From assembly GCF_042453785.1 (NCBI RefSeq), contig NC_091674.1:29957501-30021500 (forward strand): a stretch of DNA of 64,000 bases, given 5' to 3'. The notes under the pieces are model-generated. The model made no database searches and was not told the DNA's origin. It saw only the letters and a program-made list of their open reading frames with translations. Position 1 is the stretch's first letter; each line of letters starts with the position of its first letter. Origin of the DNA: Malus domestica (Eukaryota; Streptophyta; Magnoliopsida; Rosales; Rosaceae). Of the stretch, positions 13,005 through 25,076 are shown piece after piece. The translations under genes and the position numbers were made by a program.

Positions 13005-13255
13005 CCTATCCGAAAAAATTATTAAGATTACATAAAGATAAGAAATATGGAGAGTTACTTACTTTAGCAACACGTGTCACTCGAAATCATATCCGAAAAA
13101 TTATTGAGATTACATAAAGATAAGAAATCTGAAGAGTTACTTACGTTAAAGACATGTGTCACTTGAAATTCTATTCAAAAAAATTATTGAGATTATATAA
13201 AGATAAGAAATCCAGAGGCTTATTTATTTGGCAACAAGTGGCACTCAAAATATGT
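13005..13255. repeat. three degenerate copies of a unit of about 80 bp
   Basis: Units share GATTACATAAAGATAAGAAAT and an ACA-GTGTCACT block, spaced about 75-80 bp apart. They lie within the Harbinger-like element and probably arose by slippage or unequal exchange after it inserted. Confidence 0.7.
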
Positions 13256-13957
13256 TCGAAAACTTTATTTTAATATGGTAGTTTAATATAATTAATCATA
13301 TTAATTCAATTAAAATAATAAATTATGTTTAACCTATAGCCCTTTGGCCCCCTCGATTAGAGATGGTTTTTTGTCAAATGGTTATGTTTGGCCTATGGCC
13401 CTTTGGCTCCTTCAGTTGGAGATGGTATAAAATATGGCATAACATTGTTCATTAAAATATAATTTCTTGCAGGGCTATAAAGCTAAAGGGAGCCTTTTGG
13501 TTCTTCTTCGGTTAGAGATGGCCTAACTACCTACTGGCTTTTGAACACTATATGTCATTTTAATGGATATAAAATCAGATTACCGAGTAATTCAGAATAT
13601 TAAAGACTTACACCATTTTTCGCTAAACTTTTCTACACCACTATCGCACAGTATAAATTATTTTTCTTATGGTAAGTAGTTAGATAAATTTGTTTTCCGG
13701 GACTATCACAATGCCACGTTAAAGGATAGACAAACGTTAAATTATGTATTTTGCACCAATCAAAACATCACAAAAGGGCATGAGAACGTTTCCACTCATT
13801 ATGTCGAATACCACACGAAAAGGACCAAAACAAAAAAAATCAATGTGATCATCATTCCGTCGCATATTATTGTGGTTAAATCACATAGTTGATATAGCAC
13901 GAACTTATGATAATTTTTTTTTTTATGACATTTGCATTACATTGCCTTGTTTATTAT

Positions 13958-15361
13958 GGACAAGGATTGTCTGCCCTCTCATTTTCGGTGTCCTTCCGTG
14001 CCATTCTGTTTGTCTGGTTACGGTTAAACCATGTCAACATTTTATATTACTATTCATTTTTGTTTTATTATTGTGAACACGGAAAATTCCTGAAACGAAA
14101 GAGACAAGAACGAACGTGCACAAACAAATATTTGTGTTTGATGATTTTGGGTTACAATCTCTCTCTATTTTGATCCTCTGATTCGATCTCCGTAAGGTGT
14201 TGATTTGTGGGATGTGCGATTGATCCAAGGGCCGTCGAGGCTTGATCTTGGATGAACGAGGATGAACGGATCTTCAAGGGGCTTTTGGGCTTGATCTTGA
14301 AGAATGGTGATTGACGGATCTTCAAGGGCTTTTGGGCTTGATCTTGAAGAACAGTGATGAACGGATTTCCGAGGGCTTTTGGGCTTGAACTCGAAGAACA
14401 GTGACGAACGGATCTTCGAGAGCTTTTGGGCTTGAACGGATCTTCGAGGGCTTTTGGGCTTGATCTCGAAGAACAGTGATGAACGATGAACGCTTTCTTC
14501 AAGGGCCGTCGAGGCTTGGGCTTGATGAACAGCGGATAAGCGGATTCGTTGATGTTGTCGATCCAAAGGGGCCGTTGGGGCTTGATCTTTGAAAGTGGAT
14601 TTGAGCGGATCTTCAAGGAACCGTTGGGGCTTGATCTTGAGTAACGGTGATGAACGGATCTTCAAGGGCTTTTGGGCTTGATCTTGAAGAAACAGTGATG
14701 AACAGATCTTCAAGGGCTTTTGGGCTTAATCTTGAAAAACAGTTGGATGTGTGTGGATTTGTCGACGTTGTTGATCCAAAGGGCCGTTGGGGCTTTGATC
14801 TTGGATGAACGGATGATGAACGATGGTGCTTTCTTCAAGGGCCGTCGGGGCTTGATCTTGAATTGGTGGAAGTTCTTCAAGGGCCGTTGGGGCTTGATCT
14901 TGGAAGAACGATGAATGAAGAACAAAGAAGGCTTTCTTGATTCTTCGGGAACCTGGATGCTTGAGAGCTTCGGAGTTTCAGAGCTTCAGAGCTTCAAGGT
15001 GTCATATGAATTCTTGGTTTCTCAAATGAATGAAATGGGCTTGTATTTATAGAATTTTCCAATGCCTAATTTTGAATATAATATTCCAGATGAAATAAGT
15101 CGTTTCTGCCAGGTGTTGACACGTGTCCTATTTGATGACTTTTCCAACTTATTTCAATTTTCGTTGAGTCACACGCTACGTGTAAAATTTATGTAATACA
15201 TGAGCGTTGACACTTTGATTTATCGGTCAACATTTATTTACCGAAATTTCGATGTCTACAATTATCTCTATAAAAAAATAATATAAAATGTTGACGTGGC
15301 TTAACCGTAACCACACAAAATAGAAAAGCACTGAAATTAGGAGGGCATACAATTTTTGTCC
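13958..15361. mobile_element. Mutator-type MITE (about 210 bp) enlarged by a nested solo LTR
   Basis: Inverted ends GGACAAGGATTGTCTGCCC and GGACAAAAATTGTATGCCC are flanked by the exact 9-bp direct repeat GTTTATTAT (13949-13957, 15362-15370), which is diagnostic of Mutator-like elements. The arms pass through a shared block (ACGGTTA followed by AACATTTTATATT) that is also in the short sister copy at 37671-37855. Taking out the LTR and one copy of its 5-bp duplication leaves about 210 bp, comparable to the 185-bp sister. Confidence 0.85.
14072..15260. mobile_element. solo LTR, 1189 bp, inserted in a Mutator-type MITE (fossil)
   Basis: The segment starts TGTGAACACGG, ends GATGTCTACA and is flanked by the 5-bp direct repeat ATTAT (14067-14071, 15261-15265). 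These TG...CA ends and the 5-bp duplication identify a solo LTR of an LTR retrotransposon; family not determined. Its interior (about 14220-14930) is made of many imperfect units with a CTTCAAGGGCTTTTGGGCTTG core. The unit explains the repetitive open frames on its complement, which are not genes. No internal retroelement region remains. It is younger than the MITE it interrupts. Confidence 0.8.
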
Positions 15362-16547
15362 GTTTATTATACAGAATTAGCGGACTATTTTACATACCAA
15401 TAAACAAGACAATTTATTGACATGCCGACGTGGGGTATTACGAATCTACTTATGGGAATTAGTTTAGTCCGTACAGTCTAAATACTTGGATCTAGATTTG
15501 GTGTGTCTTTACATTAAGACAACATGTCTCTCAACTTTTATTTTACTGAGGTTCATTTCGAACTCATAGGATAGGACCGAGGAGCATTGGAATCTGTTTT
15601 TTGTGTAACCCATTGACCAACACAAACCATGGTCTCGTTTGATTACATGATGTGTCATTTTAATAAATATAAAGTCGGACTATCGAGTAATTCAATATTG
15701 AAGACTTGTACTTTTTTATCTATAACATACATCTTTCAATTTTGAATCATATGATCGAATGAACTGATGAAAATCAATTGATACAAATTAACTAGGGATG
15801 TGTGGAAAGTACAAATAGGTTGTAAGATTTTTATTGGGCCTACATCAATTTAGGAGTCCTAATTGATTAAGAATATAAGAGATGAAGTAATATTTGATTA
15901 TCCTGAAGTACTTGATAGTGAAGTAAAACGACAATTATTGAGAATATCTATCATATTAAGTCATGAATTCTGAAGGTGTTAAATATATGTATTAAGGTTT
16001 TCTTTATAGTAAGAAACCTAATACTCTCACCGATAAATATAAAGTTTAGGTTCTTACTCTTATACACAATATTCTAGGACAAAATCCCGCTCCATATAGA
16101 AATGCATAAGGGTGTAGAAAGCAGAAGATGTTGCTGCCGTTCGTGATTCATCATTTTTGCTTCGATTCAATGACTTCTCAAGACATACATTTAGTGTGCA
16201 TATTATAGAAAACTAACAGCACCACCCAAAGAAAACAAAATTAAGGAGGAAATAATATGGTTCGAAGGTTTTTTTTTAATTTTTTTTTTTTTAATGTCCA
16301 ATAGATGTCAAATGGACCTCGACAATGTCGACATATCAGGAATCATAAAAGGGGTCGATCTTATTGAATTTGATGATGAAATGGACGGTGGTTGTTGGTG
16401 CAAGAGAAATAGACAAGCTATCGCCTACACACCATATTTTCTTTGTATGATTGAAGGATGAAGCTATACCTAAATTGCTTTAACGGTTATCTTCAATGTT
16501 ATTCTATATCATCATGTGGTGTGTATGAATCAGGCCCAAAGCATTTA

Positions 16548-16924
16548 GGGGTGGTTTGGGAGTGAGGTGCTTAAAAAAAAAGCACACATGAAAAAAAAAT
16601 GTGAGGGTTTTAGGTGTTTGGTAAACTAAAAAAAAAAAAGTGCTTATTTTGGAAGCTGCTGTGAGAATAAGTTGAAATCAAAGGAAAAAGCTGAAGCTGT
16701 TATTTGTAGCTTTGGAAAAATGGTTTTTTTTCAAAGCACATGGAGTTACAGTTTTTCTTTAATGAAAAGACCCACTATTAGACTGCTTTTTTTTCCAAAA
16801 GCACTTTTACAAAAAAGTTTACCAAACACTCTGCTGATTTATTTCACAGCTGCTTATTTTCACAGCACAGCCGTTTATTCTCACAGTAGCTTTTTTTCAA
16901 AGCACAGCAATACCAAACCAGCCC
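16548..16924. mobile_element. Tourist-like MITE, 377 bp, with TTA target duplication
   Basis: Ends GGGGTGGTTTGG and GGGCTGGTTTGG are in inverted orientation, flanked by TTA on both sides (16545-16547, 16925-16927). The interior is rich in AAAAGC and GCTTTT runs that can fold back. This is the classical Tourist (PIF/Harbinger) pattern. A related copy lies at 21295-21488. Short open frames across it are chance. Confidence 0.8.
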
Positions 16925-16989
16925 TTAAACACACTAAAATAATCACTGCTAAAAGTATATTGGTTGTTTTAACAAACAATATTATATAC

Positions 16990-17140
16990 ACTAAGGGCGA
17001 GGAAGGTGGGTTTAGCCTCACAATGGGCTAACAATATTAAGGTTCAAATTCGCTTTTGGCGAGAATCGAACATAAGACTTTTCACTTACAAATGAAGATG
17101 AATATCACTAGACTGTAATATTAAGTGACCCACAATGAAT
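16990..17140. repeat. dispersed repeat of about 150 bp, copy 1
   Basis: The segment containing GTTTAGCCTCACAATGGGCTA and GGCGAGAATCGAACATAAGA is similar to 43675-43830, which reads through the same motifs in the same order. It is an interspersed non-coding repeat. The class (SINE, TRIM or MITE) cannot be told from two diverged copies. Confidence 0.55.
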
Positions 17141-19720
17141 TCAATCGAAGAAATAGAGTATTTCGGAAAAGCATTACAAAAACATCAAGTACATGGATTT
17201 GGCAATAAGGACTATAGTCCTCCATGCATTGTCCACACTAACAAAGACAATTGATGTTTTAATTATCCTAAAATTACTTGGCAAAGGAACCCGACTCCTT
17301 AGAAGTCCGGTTCTTGCAATATTTCTCAATTTTCTGATGAAATTCACACTCTCAAGTCTCAACGCATTCTTTTAAGAGCTCACATATAAAATTGTTTAAA
17401 TATAACGCATAAACAACACATATTAAATCGATGAGGAAGCACGTGGACTATACATCAACGAAATGTAGGGGAAACATATCATGAAATCTTAAAAAAAAAG
17501 GAGGAGACCAAATTAAGTTTGTTGGTGAGTGGATCACAGATGTATTAATCGTGCCATATTCATAGGGGACCATACATGAACTAAAATATAGAGAGCTTTA
17601 TGGACCACAACTTGGCATTCGAGCTTTCGCATTCTTATGCATATTCCTTTTACACTTAAACTTGCTAAATCACATGAATAGAACGACACCATCAAATTAA
17701 TGCTAAATCACAGCCATTTATTAATGTTTTCTTCTTTTTCTCACATCACTCACTCGTTAACTTAGCTCATTCTTTTATTTATAACGAAAAGTACAACATG
17801 TAAGCGATTGATTTTAACAAATATCATGTAGCATGAAGTCAAGGAAGTAGCAGCCGATATTTGCAGACTAGAATCTTATTGAAGTAATCAGCAACCAAGT
17901 CAAACATTGAACATAAAAACAAAGTCAATGGTTAAGTGTATGGAAAATCATTTATTTTAGCCATAGAGCTTTGGAAATCAATTTTCTTTTCAATCTGTAG
18001 GAGTTGCTAGGAAATTGATGGGATAAAGTATTTTATCCATTCCAAAATGATTCTTTAACTAATTAAGAGGGCTGCGACACCATGTATTAGACTTTTATTG
18101 CACGACAATCATACTTTTACGTGTTATCTTATATATGTATTATAATATATATAAAGGTAAAATATATTATAATATAAATAGACGACACGAGTAATATGTT
18201 ATAGAATATTTATGTATAAAAAACATAAACTAAAATATAATGAATATAGCAACGTGAGTTTCCCGCTGAACAACGACATTAAGAACTTTATAATGCATTC
18301 CAACCTTTTTATCTAAAAGATGGTCATTGAGATTGCTATAATATTTTACTTTAGTTTCTAAGATTGACATAACTCCCAACTTGTTTCTAAGATTGGCATA
18401 ATTCCTCATTTTGGTTTCTGAAATATAAGTCGTTCATGAGATTGTCCACAATCAATTATTTTGGTCCCTTAGTAATAAATCTTTGTTGAAAGAGCGTAAT
18501 GTGGTCAAATTAATCTCTCCTCTTGAACTGGTGATTTCTTCAATTAAAATAGGATTTTTCGCAGAATGACCAAAATGATTTGATCTCAAAGACTACTTCT
18601 ATCCTCTTGAGAATTTTTGCAGAAAGACCAAAATGATTTGATTTCAAAGACTACTTTTATTAGTTTAAATCTTACTAACCAAAGTAAAAAGTTACGACAA
18701 TCTGAGGGACAATTTTAGTTAAAAAAACCTTTGCATTCCGTGTATCATAAGTAAAGTGGGAGATGAGTACAAAAGAGTAATGCTAGGTATATTAAATTTT
18801 CATATTAAAAATTTTGCAAACAAAATGACGTGTTACCAATAAGAAACTAGTATATGTCCTGGAATTTTAATTTTAATTTTAATTTTTAAAAATGAAGGAG
18901 AGAGGAAGAGAGAAAAAGGGAACGTGGGAGTGGGGAGAGAGGGAGAGGAGTTTATTTTTTATTTTTTTAATTAGAGATCTTAAAATTACTTATATGTGAG
19001 ACTTAAACAAAAAAAGTAAAATTTTATTTTGTGAATTTACTTTACTACCCCTAACCTTTTTTGTTGTGATGGTAGACTAAATTGTCTTTTCACTCTATTT
19101 TTGCTGACAGATAATTATGTTAATATGTAGTTTAGATAAACACATTAATTAACATTTAAGTAATAATCTAATCATCGATTTTAATCTCGTTTAATTTACA
19201 AAAATTTAGTTTAGCCATTCGGAGTCCCTAGCATTACCGAAGTACAAAAATAATACTTTGCTTCTCCGATAAGCCCTCAAATTCCACCACCTCACGCCAT
19301 CCACAGACAAATCTCAACCGTCAATCCACCTGGCACATCCCTACTGGCCCAGTTCGACAATATCGGAGCCACCTCCTCATACATCCATACTCCAATCAAA
19401 CCACAGGCACGAATGACTCGAAAATCCCACTCATACAATCATAGGAACGCCTGCACTCGATCAATCATCCTAGCACATCCCAATTTTTCACCGTACTTTC
19501 ATTGTGTATGTACCTTCGAATTCGAAATCAGTGATCGATTTTCCTTTGTTATCTACTTGCACCGAGAGCGTTGATGCTTTTAAAGTCGTTAGATCAAATT
19601 CAACGGTTATCAGTGTATGTAGGTACTGAAGAAGAAATGTACATTTAATACCCTCTAAATTTGTTTCAACCAATCCCATACAAATAGGAGCAAAATTTAT
19701 CACACGTACATATTTCCACC
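17141..19720. other. intergenic, AT-rich, no gene seen
   Basis: No exon or RNA gene could be supported here. Between about 18320 and 18720 are scattered phrases such as GACCAAAATGATTTGAT and CAAAGACTACTT, repeated about 75 bp apart. They resemble the inverted-repeat element at 36027-36410 and are probably its decayed relatives. The last part (19250-19720) is upstream sequence of the VQ gene. Confidence 0.5.
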
Positions 19721-19722
19721 TC

Positions 19723-19730
19723 TATATATA
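19723..19730 (+). promoter_or_regulatory. probable TATA box of the VQ gene
   Basis: TATATATA stands in pyrimidine-rich sequence about 95 bp before the chosen ATG, a normal spacing for a plant promoter with a short 5' UTR. It is inferred from position and sequence only. Confidence 0.5.
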
Positions 19731-19824
19731 TTTCCCCTTCATCTAACTTCTTGTACTTTTGAGAGGTCCTTGCGCGCTTCCCTGCTCTCCAACAAACGTG
19801 TCCCCACAAGTGCCAATATTTACG

Positions 19825-20574
19825 ATGAGCCCACATGCAAACGCAAACAAAAGGGACGTGATCTCCAACAACGACAATCATCGGACGTTGTTTTACCCTC
19901 CGCCCTTGAAGATCAACAAGGACTCCCACCCCATCAAAAAGTCCTCGCCCTCCTCGTCGTCGGGCTCGCCGTCATCGTCTGCGTCATCATCCACGCCTTC
20001 CCTCGTGAACGCTGTGGCTGGGGCAAAACCGGCCCAACAACAGCGCCACCCGGTGATTATATACACGCATTCACCCAAGATCATCCACACGCACCCAAGG
20101 GACTTCATGGCGTTGGTGCAGAAGCTCACGGGGCGCTCGCGCTTTGAGGACGATGCGCGACAGCCTCGTCCACAGCCGCCGCCTCCTTCAAAGAAACGTG
20201 AGGTAAATGTGGATGGTTTGCTGGAGGAGGAGATCATGAATAATAATAGGATCGCCGGAAAGGTTATGATGAGGAACGAGGACAATGATTCGTCGTCGGT
20301 TATTACGACGGAGGAGAATTGTAGCAGCACAAACATTAATAGTAATGATATTAACAACAACAATAACAATAATAATGTAGGAGTAGGGAGTGTCGTAGGT
20401 GTAGGAGGAGAGGGGGGAGGAGGGGGAGGAGGAGGAGGAGGAGGAGGGGATGGTCAGGTGAGTTCCTGCTTCATGCCGCCCAATCCTTACATCGGAAACA
20501 TTCCGGTTATTACGCCAAAGGCCACCGATTTCTTGTGCTCCAATTCCATCAACCACCTCTTCACAACAATATGA
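19825..20574 (+). CDS. VQ-motif protein (VQ8/VQ20-like), single exon
   Basis: Plant-specific transcriptional cofactor; VQ proteins bind WRKY factors and are substrates of MAP kinases. The single exon from the ATG at 19825 (MSPHANANKRD) encodes 249 aa. The open frame runs further upstream, but only from a non-ATG codon, so 19825 is preferred. The VQ core is FMALVQKLTG, directly after IIYTHSPKIIHTHPRD, a preceding block typical of the VQ8/VQ20 branch. A Ser-rich stretch lies before it, and polyasparagine then polyglycine tracts lie behind it (about residues 180-215). VQ genes usually lack introns, which fits. In Arabidopsis the VQ gene At3g18360 also lies next to the C2 gene At3g18370. It converges with the DUF639 gene. 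Confidence 0.88.
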   Translation: MSPHANANKRDVISNNDNHRTLFYPPPLKINKDSHPIKKSSPSSSSGSPSSSASSSTPSLVNAVAGAKPAQQQRHPVIIYTHSPKIIHTHPRDFMALVQKLTGRSRFEDDARQPRPQPPPPSKKREVNVDGLLEEEIMNNNRIAGKVMMRNEDNDSSSVITTEENCSSTNINSNDINNNNNNNNVGVGSVVGVGGEGGGGGGGGGGGGDGQVSSCFMPPNPYIGNIPVITPKATDFLCSNSINHLFTTI

Positions 20575-20765
20575 TGATCATGATTCATGATCATGCGGCG
20601 GAGGAAAAGGACGAACACTAGTTTGTGATGGAATGTCCCTGCCTACGTGACTAAATTGAAGGGGACGATTCACTCTTTTTTGTTAGAATTAATATTTGAT
20701 TATTTGTTGGTTTTTGCTTTTGATTGATTTTTTGTTGGGTTTAATGTGGATGCCTGCAAGCTGCC

Positions 20766-20771
20766 AATAAA
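20766..20771 (+). terminator. probable polyadenylation signal of the VQ gene
   Basis: AATAAA lies about 190 bp after the VQ stop codon in T-rich sequence, the usual place for a plant near-upstream poly(A) element. Confidence 0.5.
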
Positions 20772-21294
20772 AGTTCTAATTTTCTGGGGTAGAACATTTT
20801 TTATTTTCAAATTCTTTTTGTCATTCAATGTTTCGAAAACACGATTGAAATTTGAATTTCCGTTTGTTCGGATCACATCATACTTAATTGTTGTTTATCA
20901 AATCGAAATGGATGAATGAAAGAGGAAAAAAGGATAATGCAAACCCAAACACAGCGCATTGACTACAACAGATGTGCTACTTTATGAATCTTAATTCAAA
21001 TTTTGTTCCTCGTAATTTAAATTAGGTTAACGATGTGCTTCCCTTTATGCACCCTCTTTCGGAAAAAACAAAAAGAAATCAGATGTACAGTAATAAATTC
21101 AAAAATGGCAGCAGGACGCAGACCGTCTCTGTTAGGTCATTTGAACGGTTGCAGATTGCAAAAGCAGCTCTATGATTTATCCCGGCAGACTGCGCCGGAG
21201 AAAGCAGTAGGTCATAAAATTAGGAATAGATTGGACAAACAAACCTTTGTATTTATATTCTTCCTCTTTTTTTCTTAAATTTCATACTGATTTA

Positions 21295-21488
21295 GGTTTG
21301 GTATAAAAAAACTGCTTCTGATGTGCTATGAGAATAAACTCATTTTTGCTGGTTCACGTTTTCAGCTTTTTTTTTCACCCAAAACTGTGAAAATAAGCTG
21401 TTTTTGAGTGTTTACTAAACACCTTTTTGAGCTCAGCTTTTTTTTATACCCACTTTTTTATAAAAGCACCTCAGTACTAAACCAGTAC
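21295..21488. mobile_element. Tourist-like MITE, 194 bp
   Basis: Ends with GGTTTGGTA on the left and the inverted TACTAAACC near the right end are flanked by TTA (21292-21294, 21489-21491). The AGCTTTTTTTT-rich interior resembles the 16548-16924 copy. It lies between the convergent 3' ends of the VQ and DUF639 genes. The left end appears a few bases short. Confidence 0.65.
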
Positions 21489-21579
21489 TTAGGAGTTCAT
21501 TCGACTTCCTTGTTAAGATTTACACACTCACACTAACTTTACCTGAACAAACTAACACATTTCACAAATAGTTACAACA

Positions 21580-24500
21580 TCATTTCTTCTTCTTCTCTTC
21601 TTTTTCTCTTTCAAGAATAACGGGCGCCGCGGGTATGCTGAACCACCACTCTCGCAATCTTCTCGTCCATCTCTCTGTGCTAGATCTCCTCACCGGCGAA
21701 TAACATGTAAACGTCTCCAAAAAGATATATAGAACAATGTATTTAACGGGCAGAAACGCCAGAGCCAAAGCCATAACTAGAAGAGCTATAGCGAATCTTT
21801 CACTCGCCTGATCATCATTACACAGAATCGTTATCCAGGGTCAATGTGCTTAAAGTATATAAATTAACTGAAGACGAAAGGTGGAGGAACGAGCAAGGAA
21901 TAAGAGAGCGGAACCTGAGGAAAAAGGGACAGCAACAAGGCACGTAGCTTGAGAAGAACAATGTTCCCATCCTGGATGATCCCTTCAGCTTGAGATATTG
22001 CATTCTGAACAGCCAAAAGCTGCTCCATCGTATTCATCGCTGGAGGGGCTAACACCTTAACCTCGTGAGTGGACTTTCCTTGGCTAAAATATCGAGTGAG
22101 GACCATGAAGACCGCAATAAAGACGAGAGTCAGCGCAAAGGCATAGCTCAGCCATCCCCTGAAAGTGAAAAGTACTCCCTGTTTGAGTCTAGACAAAAGT
22201 CCAACTGGTGTGGTGTGGAAAGAAACTATAGAGTACCAAGATCCAAGACCATAATAATTCCCAGAACTCGATTTCTTCTGTAGCTACACCCACTTTCTCA
22301 TTCAAAGAGTTTTCAAGAAATTTAAAACCTCCACATTTTCATTTCGAGGGATTGTTACTGTCACCAAAAACCATGTTACATTAAGTGAACATCAAAGTTT
22401 GACTATGTTTACTTTTCATGTGGGATAATCATACTTCTTAATTATTCATCCCTTTTTCCCACACTCCCCCTCAAGTGTAAGTCCAAAATAAAGATTAACG
22501 AGTAAAGAAAGAAATGAAATTTCAACTGGCAGTTTACCTGCAAATGATGTAAGTGAAAACACAACAGAAAAGCAAAGACTTCAACGGATCCTCCCACAAT
22601 GCCAAAGAAAGAAGGCACGTCCATAGTTCCATCATTGGAAAGAGTAACTCCTGAAAGTGCTCAACAAATTTAGACAATTTTTCTAGAAAATCGAGGTAAC
22701 CCATATGCTAGGTTAGAGAATATAGGCCAAATTAAAACTTAAACAATATCACCAAATACCTTCATTACTGCAAAATTTGTATCGATCCCTTCCACTTTGA
22801 CTCCATCTACTGTTGCTTGCGCTAGCGCCACTTTTTCATAGTTGTTTTTAGATTCCTTAACTGCTTTTTCAAGCAAAGTAACTTCTCCCACAGTTATCTC
22901 ACCCACGGCAAGCCCAGCCTCAACAGAACTACTAGAACTTGTTCCAAATGAAAATCCCAAGTTAGAAATCATGTCCAAAGCTGAGATCGAATACATTCCA
23001 CCTCCGGGCTTAGAATTGCTAGACCTATTTAATTCCTTAAAAGTTGACATATCTGCCATGGTTTCAAGTATCAAGTCTCCACCTGGTAATTGATCACAAA
23101 GATTGAACATTAAAAGACTCTCGTAGCGTAAATCAGTTTGAGAGCTAATTTCTTTAATTGCTTGTAGTCGCAGAATTCCAAGCACTGCCTTTGAAAGTGC
23201 TTCATCCTTTTTAATCCCCTTGATCTGGTATTTATATATAAATCGATGAACATATAAAATCTCCCGTATGATTGCTAGCCAATAATCACGACGTGTATGC
23301 CCCTTCAGCTCTGGGAACTCTATTATAGCTGGTTCTGATCTACAGAAACAACACTACTGAAAGTTTATAATCAGGTTCTAAGAAGAAGACAATATTTAAT
23401 AGCTAGATGGTAGCTACATGGCAGGACAAGTATAAAGTCTAAAACACTAATAAGTAAGAAAAAGAACACCAAACATAAAAGGAAATGCTTAACTTACAAC
23501 GAAACTGATTTATAAAAGACTGCCTTGTCAAACAGTCTAGTACCCCAAGGGCCAGTCAACTCGGGTTTCACAATCTGTTTTAAGTCATCTGATAGATCAT
23601 ATCGTTTCGCCTTGTCATAAGATACAACACGCAGGGCCTCGAAGTAAAGTGCATGGTCTGTCAGAATTAACCTTCCTGCTTATAACACAGTTAATTTGGC
23701 ATTAATTATCTTCACATGTAGTAAATCCATAATAAGAACCGACAAGGATGTGATATTAGCCAACAAAGATATTTGAATTGTTTAACAATATACATTATCC
23801 ATCAACGTACCAGGCCATGTAGAAATTCCTACGTGCTCAAGAACTGGCTGGGTAGTGACCGTTCCATCCACTTCCAGAATCTTCTCTCTTTTTGATGATC
23901 GCATGGCAGAAAGAAGTGACGACTCTGATTGGCTCCTCATTTTTCTTATTGCTCTGTATGAGAAAAATTTCAAATTCCTAGGACTAGAATGAGTGTCTGA
24001 TACCTGGTACAAGAAATACGCTTCCAGAAAATCCATAAAGTTGGAAGAAATTGTAAACCGATGGGAGAGAGCGTACCTTTCTAGTCCACTTAGGTACTTG
24101 TCGTATGTGAAGAACTGAAGTCTCCCATCGCTTGATGATGCAAGCACCTTAAAAATATTTTCACTGGTAATCACATTTGCAATAATAGGAACTGCTGGAG
24201 CTATTCTAGAGAAAGCCTCTACCCCAACAGATAAATCCTCATCTAACTGCAGAAAAGACGAGGACCCTTATTGACATGTTGACATTTAAACAAGCACAAC
24301 AGTGCTAAGAATCACTTGAACCCTAAACTATTATTTACACATAGTCAAAACGTGTATGTTAAAAAAGAATGTAAGAGATTGTATAGCGTATATGCAGTAC
24401 TGATAGGAGTATCTAAGAATATCAACAATATAAGAAATAAGCTTCTAAGGAAAATAGAAACTTACATTTAGTAAGGGTTGGCTAGCAGCAGCTGGAGCCT

Positions 24501-25076
24501 CCCAAGCTATCATCATGTCATATGTCAGGCGTCGAAACTTTTTATCAGCCAGATGACCTGTTACTTGAGTGGATAGAGCAAGTGCTCGAAAACAGCAGTA
24601 TTCCAAAAAGTTCCTTGCATAACACGATGGATGCTTTATAGATTCAGAAGCCTCAGAATTGAAGCCTTCACAAAGCTCAGTTGTAGGAACACCAAGGATT
24701 CTGCATCATTTTTTGTTATCATTAGAAAATCATTGCCCGAAACTTGTATGTGATTCATATGAAGTTCCCAACAAGAAGGAATAATTTCCAATGAAGCCAA
24801 AAACATAAGTTGCACATGTTTCATCCAGTTTTACTGTGATAATGTAACAGTTGACAGAGTATTAGATGAATAGCTGAAAACTTACTTTGAACATCTTCGG
24901 ACTACTATGTTTGCAATTGGAGATAGCTCTGGTACCCAATTTGTCCGGGCCGAAGGAGATCTTTCCATCTCCTCCAATTCTTCATCATAAGGGCTTCGAT
25001 TTCCAAGCAACCATTTGAAGGATCCTTCTCTTACAAAATTCTCGAGCATATTTCTGGTTTTGCTTGCCACGGCCAT
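21580..25076 (-). CDS. DUF639 membrane protein, 9 exons
   Basis: Plant protein of unknown function (DUF639). Coding exons on the complement: 24886-25076, 24466-24700, 24077-24246, 23811-23953, 23498-23675, 22759-23339, 22538-22650, 21915-22158 and 21580-21806. They total 2082 nt, giving 693 aa, close to the length I recall for Arabidopsis At3g18350 and At1g48840. The N terminus MAVASKTRNMLENFVREGSF is soluble. A GRAM-like central part (residues about 190-330) contains ISTWPGRLILTD and KGHTRRDYWLAIIREILY. Hydrophobic segments near the C terminus (LLFCCVFTYIICR, YAFALTLVFIAVFMVL, IALLVMALALAFL) suggest two to four membrane passes, and the tail is basic. The start is the first Met of the frame. 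No enzyme motif was seen. Confidence 0.9.

Larger units (their letters stand above)
11605..13523. mobile_element. non-autonomous PIF/Harbinger element, about 1.9 kb, with transposase relics
   Basis: Inverted ends GATCATCTCCAATCGA and GGCCATCTCTAACCGA match at 12 of 16 positions. They are flanked by the 3-bp direct repeat TAA (11602-11604, 13524-13526), as expected for Harbinger. Inside are minus-strand pieces resembling plant ALP1/HARBI1-like proteins: EEDFRRRFQMMRHVFERLL, then GFLTLSKGY and RMLAYASPANA in a shifted frame. Sub-terminal repeats with a CCTATGGCCCTTTGG core lie near 13340 and 13395, and three degenerate copies of an 80-bp unit at 13005-13255. The element is not autonomous. The same end motif (TTAGAGATG) recurs near 45080 and 45180. 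Confidence 0.75.

Noticed and set aside
14152-14925. Long repetitive open frames (KIKPQRPL-type protein) on the minus strand
   Set aside because: They are translations of the tandem units inside the solo LTR at 14072-15260 and match no protein family.
19759-19824. Earlier start of the VQ frame
   Set aside because: The codon there is TTG, not ATG; the stretch is probably 5' UTR.
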